In this document: one piece after another, positions 60,276 through 64,000 of the stretch | Layout of the letters: each line of letters begins with the position of its first letter | Numbering within the stretch: the stretch's first letter is position 1 | NCBI GenBank assembly: GCA_973895155.1 | Contig: OZ316898.1 | Location: 2,480,001-2,544,000 of the forward strand | DNA length: 64,000 bases | Origin: Marsupella aquatica | Taxonomy: Eukaryota > Marchantiophyta | Direction: 5' to 3' | The notes under the pieces: model-generated | Told to the model about the DNA's origin: nothing | Databases searched by the model: none | Seen by the model: only the letters and a program-made list of their open reading frames with translations | Translations under genes and position numbers: made by a program

Positions 60276-61863
60276 AGTGTGTAATACCTGTGCTTCTGCA
60301 CAATAAAGATTCCAGTACCCAGACACCTTGTGTCTGCACTACTCACAAGAATAGTCTACACTAGATATCAGAAACATTGGTACAGGAGAAGTTAGCATTC
60401 TAGTTTCAATCTATGAAATAAGTGATAAATGGGGGACTCTGATTAAAAATAGCTAGAAGTATAGGTGGATTCTACCCCCCCTATTTCTATTTGACAACAA
60501 TACCTGTAATTTTACAGATTTCTTTTTGGACAATTCAAGTTTTTTCTAGCTTGAAACCATCCACCCCTGCATTCGACTTTAAAGGGAACTCCTTTACTCC
60601 AATTTTTTCTTTTGGAAAAGAATACTTAGGTGCTCCTAATTCCAAAGGATTAGCTAGCACCACTTTCGTTTTAGCAAGCACCACTATCTCAAAAGGTTTG
60701 CCTGTCATAAGGGAAACAAACTGGGCTCATGATCTGAACAATTTCTGGTTGACTGTACCACCAAATGGTTGACCCCTGACAGGTAGAGAAGTAGTGATCA
60801 TTGAACTTCTGTCAGCCCACCTTAAAGCAAGGAGAAATAATTACTTTAATATGGATTATCAAACTATTAATACATCTATTACAGTTAACATAGAGTAATT
60901 AAAAGAAACTAACCCAAATGCCCAAACTTTGATTAAATGGTGAATAATATTGAGCACTTTCATGTTCACCCCAATTGTGGCTATGCTCCTAGAGTTACTA
61001 CCTAGGGGCTTCACTATGGTCGTAATGAGTTACGAGTTGGACTGAGTTACAAGAACGGCCATAAAAGTTGCAGGAGGCCAAATTCGGCTTCCATAAGAAA
61101 GTGCCACAGCTGCTGATCAAAACCTGCAACTTTAACTCTGAGACTTTGAATTCGCGTCTCACAAGATTACGTCATCTCGGGACATAACGACATGCCAATC
61201 AATATGTATTATTAGAATGCTATTGTCACCTATTGTCAAGATAATAGGCTTGGGCTTGTCCAACATGGATGAGCCAAAAACTCTTACTCTGACCGGGAGT
61301 ACCCATAACTCATCCCTTATGGCATGGGTCAATGCATATCCCCCCTGCAACCAATAGGGCGTGTCAAAATTCTCCTGTAACATTTTGGTTACGGCTTAAT
61401 TTTTTTGGACATACCACCCTTAGGGGGTACATATTCTGGTCACCCGTAATGATTCTGTCCTGACCATAAGTGCGTTTTATGTCCTGAGCCGTAACTCAGG
61501 TACAACTGTGCTTTGACATGCCCTAATGGCCCGTAAAATCTGGTCATAAGTTATTTTATGGGCATAATTGGTGTCCTGTAACTTTTCCTTATGGTCCTGC
61601 TTTGAGATGCCATACTATAAACATAGTCCCTTAACTTTAGATTGAGCTCTGTTGGATAAACTAACCTAACTAGGGATGTATGGCCCTTTGGTTTGTTCTC
61701 CTTCTCTTGCTTCCAACCCGGGCAAGACACTTGCCCCTTTTGGGCTGTTGTTCCAGGTGTTTGCCCTGCTGCCTTTGTTGGAGTTCTCCTTTATTTAGAT
61801 GGCCTTTCTGGGTTCCCCATCCTTGTGGTTTGGGGGGAAACCCTGAATAAGTTAAAATAGCTG
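60276..61863. other. AT-rich intergenic, no gene seen
   Basis: The 93-codon plus frame at 60491-60772 has no recognisable features. CCGTAA- and GGTCATAAG-type words recur at 61.38-61.6 kb without a clear unit. Confidence 0.35.
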
Positions 61864-61872
61864 TATATATAG
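61864..61872 (+). promoter_or_regulatory. TATA box candidate
   Basis: TATATATAG, about 200 bp upstream of an ATG in good plant context (62066). Between them lies a purine-rich leader-like stretch (GAGAGAGCGCGAGAGGAAGA near 62030). Confidence 0.4.
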
Positions 61873-62065
61873 ATAAATTTTTGGGATCTTTAAATCCAAG
61901 TCACTGAGTTGGATATGGATCGCCTATATTCGGCCAAATAATAAACCCAGCGTGTGAACGAGTTCCGTCCATCCATCTCCGTCCATATGTCCATGCATCC
62001 ACCACCCGTCCGAGGAGAACAGCAAACAGAGAGAGCGCGAGAGGAAGAAGACAGACAGAAAAGCT

Positions 62066-62209
62066 ATGGCGTTCCGATGGAGTCGCCTGCCATGGAAAGA
62101 CGGGTGGAGGAGCAGTGATGGCGCGCCAGGAAACAGGGGAGTGCTTCAACGGAGATTCCGTGGGCAGGAGGACCTCAGCCCTCAGGCGCAGATGAATCCA
62201 CGGACGTAA
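62066..62209 (+). CDS. possible first exon or small ORF, 47 codons, unknown
   Basis: AAAAGCTATGGCG is a strong plant start context after a TATA box and purine-rich leader. The frame reads MAFRWSRLPWKDGW and runs 47 residues to a TAA at 62207. A plausible splice donor (GTAATG) overlaps the stop at 62206, so this could be the first exon of a spliced gene continuing past the window's right part. I could not find a matching downstream exon and do not recognise the peptide. Minus-strand frames also overlap here (61901-62149 and 62182-62592), so the strand is not secure. Confidence 0.25.
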   Translation: MAFRWSRLPWKDGWRSSDGAPGNRGVLQRRFRGQEDLSPQAQMNPRT

Positions 62210-63896
62210 TGAAAAGCAATGGGGGAGATTTTACCAGATTTCGATTCAAAGATCCGATCGCAGTTTGCGGTGTCGGTTGTGGGATGCGGATTAAACCGCT
62301 GCTGCAGTTCTCGGATGGTGCGGAAATTGCGCAGAAGGGTGGGGGGAACTCCGGAACTGGGATGACGGGCAGTATGGGCTGAAACTGCTACAGTCCCACT
62401 CGCTGCGGATATTTTTAATTGCGAAAAGTGGTGGTGGGATGGATTTTGTTGCAAAGCGCAGTGTGTGGGGCCAGCGATGTCCTTTTTGATTTGGTACTGA
62501 GTCGATGATCTTCTTGTTGTGCGCACTGGGATGCCGCGATGAGAGGGTGGCGTAGTATGTACTATGGTGGAAGGCTTGGCTGGCTTCGACATCACTGCTC
62601 TGCTGGCATCTGCTGCTGCCTCTTCTGCTGCTGTCTACTGTACAGTTCTGCGAGGCGGGCTTTGTTGGGTTGATGGACCGGACAAATGGACAAATGGAGC
62701 CAACCAGGGTGAGGGCAGAGGAGCAGGGCCCGGAGGACGGGGGCAGGATGGTCCCACGTCTATGCTTGGTCAAAGAGAGGAATAGTTCTGGTCAAAGAGT
62801 TTTCAATTGCGGTCAAGCGACTGAAGCGAGATATGCCCGCTGTTTGAATGAGCTCCGGAGTAATAAATTAATTAATGAGATGGTGGTGGTCCGATGAATT
62901 TGTGTTCATGTGTTGGTGTACAGAGGAGGAGGTGGGAACAGGACGGGGAGGGAGGGGAGATATTTGTCGTGAGTGAATCATCATCTTCCACTCCTGGATT
63001 CTTCTGGGAGGGTACGACGGTGTGGCATGATTGCTACTGTGGTTCTGTTCTCATCAGTTCAGATGAATGCACCATCTCCGCTGCTGAATTGAGTGTTGGG
63101 AGGAAGGCTTCTTCCTCAAAACCTTCGTCCACGGACCGGGGATGGTGATTGTCCTTGCTTTCTGGCGGAATCAGGGGAGAGACAAAGGAGAGAGAGATAG
63201 GTAGGTGTGGATGGATCATGGATGTATTGGAGGGTTCGGGAAAGTAGGAGAACGGCAGTTGCTCGCATTTGGAAAAAAGTGGACAAGTTAATATGGCGTG
63301 AGGAAGGAACTGAGTGAATGACGATAGAGTGAGTGGCCTCTTCCCAACGTACTATGACGACGACAACGTCACCCTGAATTCGCTCCTGCTGCGCTGCTGT
63401 TCTCATTCTCCAGCCGAGGCACCGGCGCGTACAACTTGTACAGCACCACAGGAAGTGCACGGTAGAATTAATCAGCCTGCTCTATTGCGCAAGCATCATC
63501 TCATCAGTCAGGAAGGAGAGGGAAGAGGCAATCATCCAGCACAGCGATGCTGACACAGTAGTACCTCCCAACACGGACGCACGAGCGCTGTTGGGCATTC
63601 ATAACTGGTCGTCCCTCACTATCCATCTTCTACTGTTGTGGTGTGCCAGTCTGGTCAAGTACTCCAGGGCAGGCCACTTCATCACCCACACCAACATCAG
63701 ACAGACCGAGACCGAGAGATAGAGAAGGAAGGAGAGCAAAAGGAAGAAGCAAGGCGCCCGTCCAACCAACCAAATACCCATTCATCCATCGTTAAAAGTG
63801 AACTCGGATCAGTGTCACACCCCTTCAGTTCCTACTGTTGTTATCCGCTTAATTACCCGCCTGCCAGGCTAGGCCAGGCGCCAGGGAAGGGAACGG
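62210..63896. other. CG-richer region, probably leader, intron or promoter of a gene
   Basis: Base composition matches the leader regions of the F-box and TPR genes rather than AT-rich intergenic DNA. Several open frames of 60-160 codons on both strands overlap, and none is recognisable. May belong to a gene starting near 62.07 kb, or to one beyond the right edge. Confidence 0.3.
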
Positions 63897-63926
63897 AAGG
63901 GAGGGAGGGAGGGAGGGAGGGAGGGA
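63897..63926. repeat. (GAGG)n microsatellite
   Basis: Seven GGGA/GAGG units in a row followed by AAGCAAG. Confidence 0.9.
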
Positions 63927-64000
63927 AGCAAGTCGGTCGGTGTCAGACAGACACTACTGGGCCTTTTATTCTGTTTCGGGCGCGCATCGCTCTCCCCCCT

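Noticed and set aside
1-64000. CRISPR arrays, operons, prokaryotic elements
   Set aside because: The spliced gene and plant repeats show nuclear eukaryotic DNA. The tandem arrays lack unique spacers.

Overview
The window looks like nuclear DNA from a land plant. It holds one long spliced gene with GT-AG introns of about 120-1,200 bp, an F-box gene and a TPR gene, separated by long AT-rich intergenic stretches full of decayed short repeats. Codon context, the RH21-like splicing helicase and the plant-style TATA boxes and CT-rich leaders all fit a plant. Short introns and sparse genes would suit a bryophyte or other non-flowering lineage, but the species cannot be read from the sequence.

Layout: 1-3.8 kb holds a 125-bp MITE-like element and several local tandem repeats. 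An F-box/beta-propeller-type gene lies on the minus strand (3842-5518), followed upstream by 2 kb of leader or promoter sequence with purine-rich tracts. From 7.6 to 26.4 kb there is no gene I can support. This stretch contains two SINE-like copies, many two-copy tandem duplications and decayed repeats. A single-exon TPR-type gene is on the minus strand (26422-27240) with a plausible TATA box and CT-repeat leader up to about 28.2 kb. From 28.3 to 38.7 kb the DNA is again gene-poor, with repeats and one GC-rich island.

The best gene is a complete 25-exon minus-strand gene (38724-47701) encoding a 909-residue PRP28/DDX23/RH21-type DEAD-box helicase of the spliceosome. I joined all exons by hand with consistent phase and an intact reading frame. 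From 48.5 to 64 kb there are a 117-bp tandem repeat, the second copy of the MITE, two 18-bp minisatellite arrays that end in the same 22-bp sequence, a possible LTR-retrotransposon remnant, and a solo LTR inserted in a tandem duplication with a clear 5-bp target duplication. A possible gene start lies near 62.07 kb.

The three supported genes are functionally unrelated (ubiquitin-ligase adaptor, TPR protein, splicing helicase) and show no operon-like organisation. I found no clear undescribed system. The most unusual structures are the paired minisatellite/cap units at 53.05-54.37 kb, the datable solo-LTR insertion, and the very high density of local two-copy duplications.
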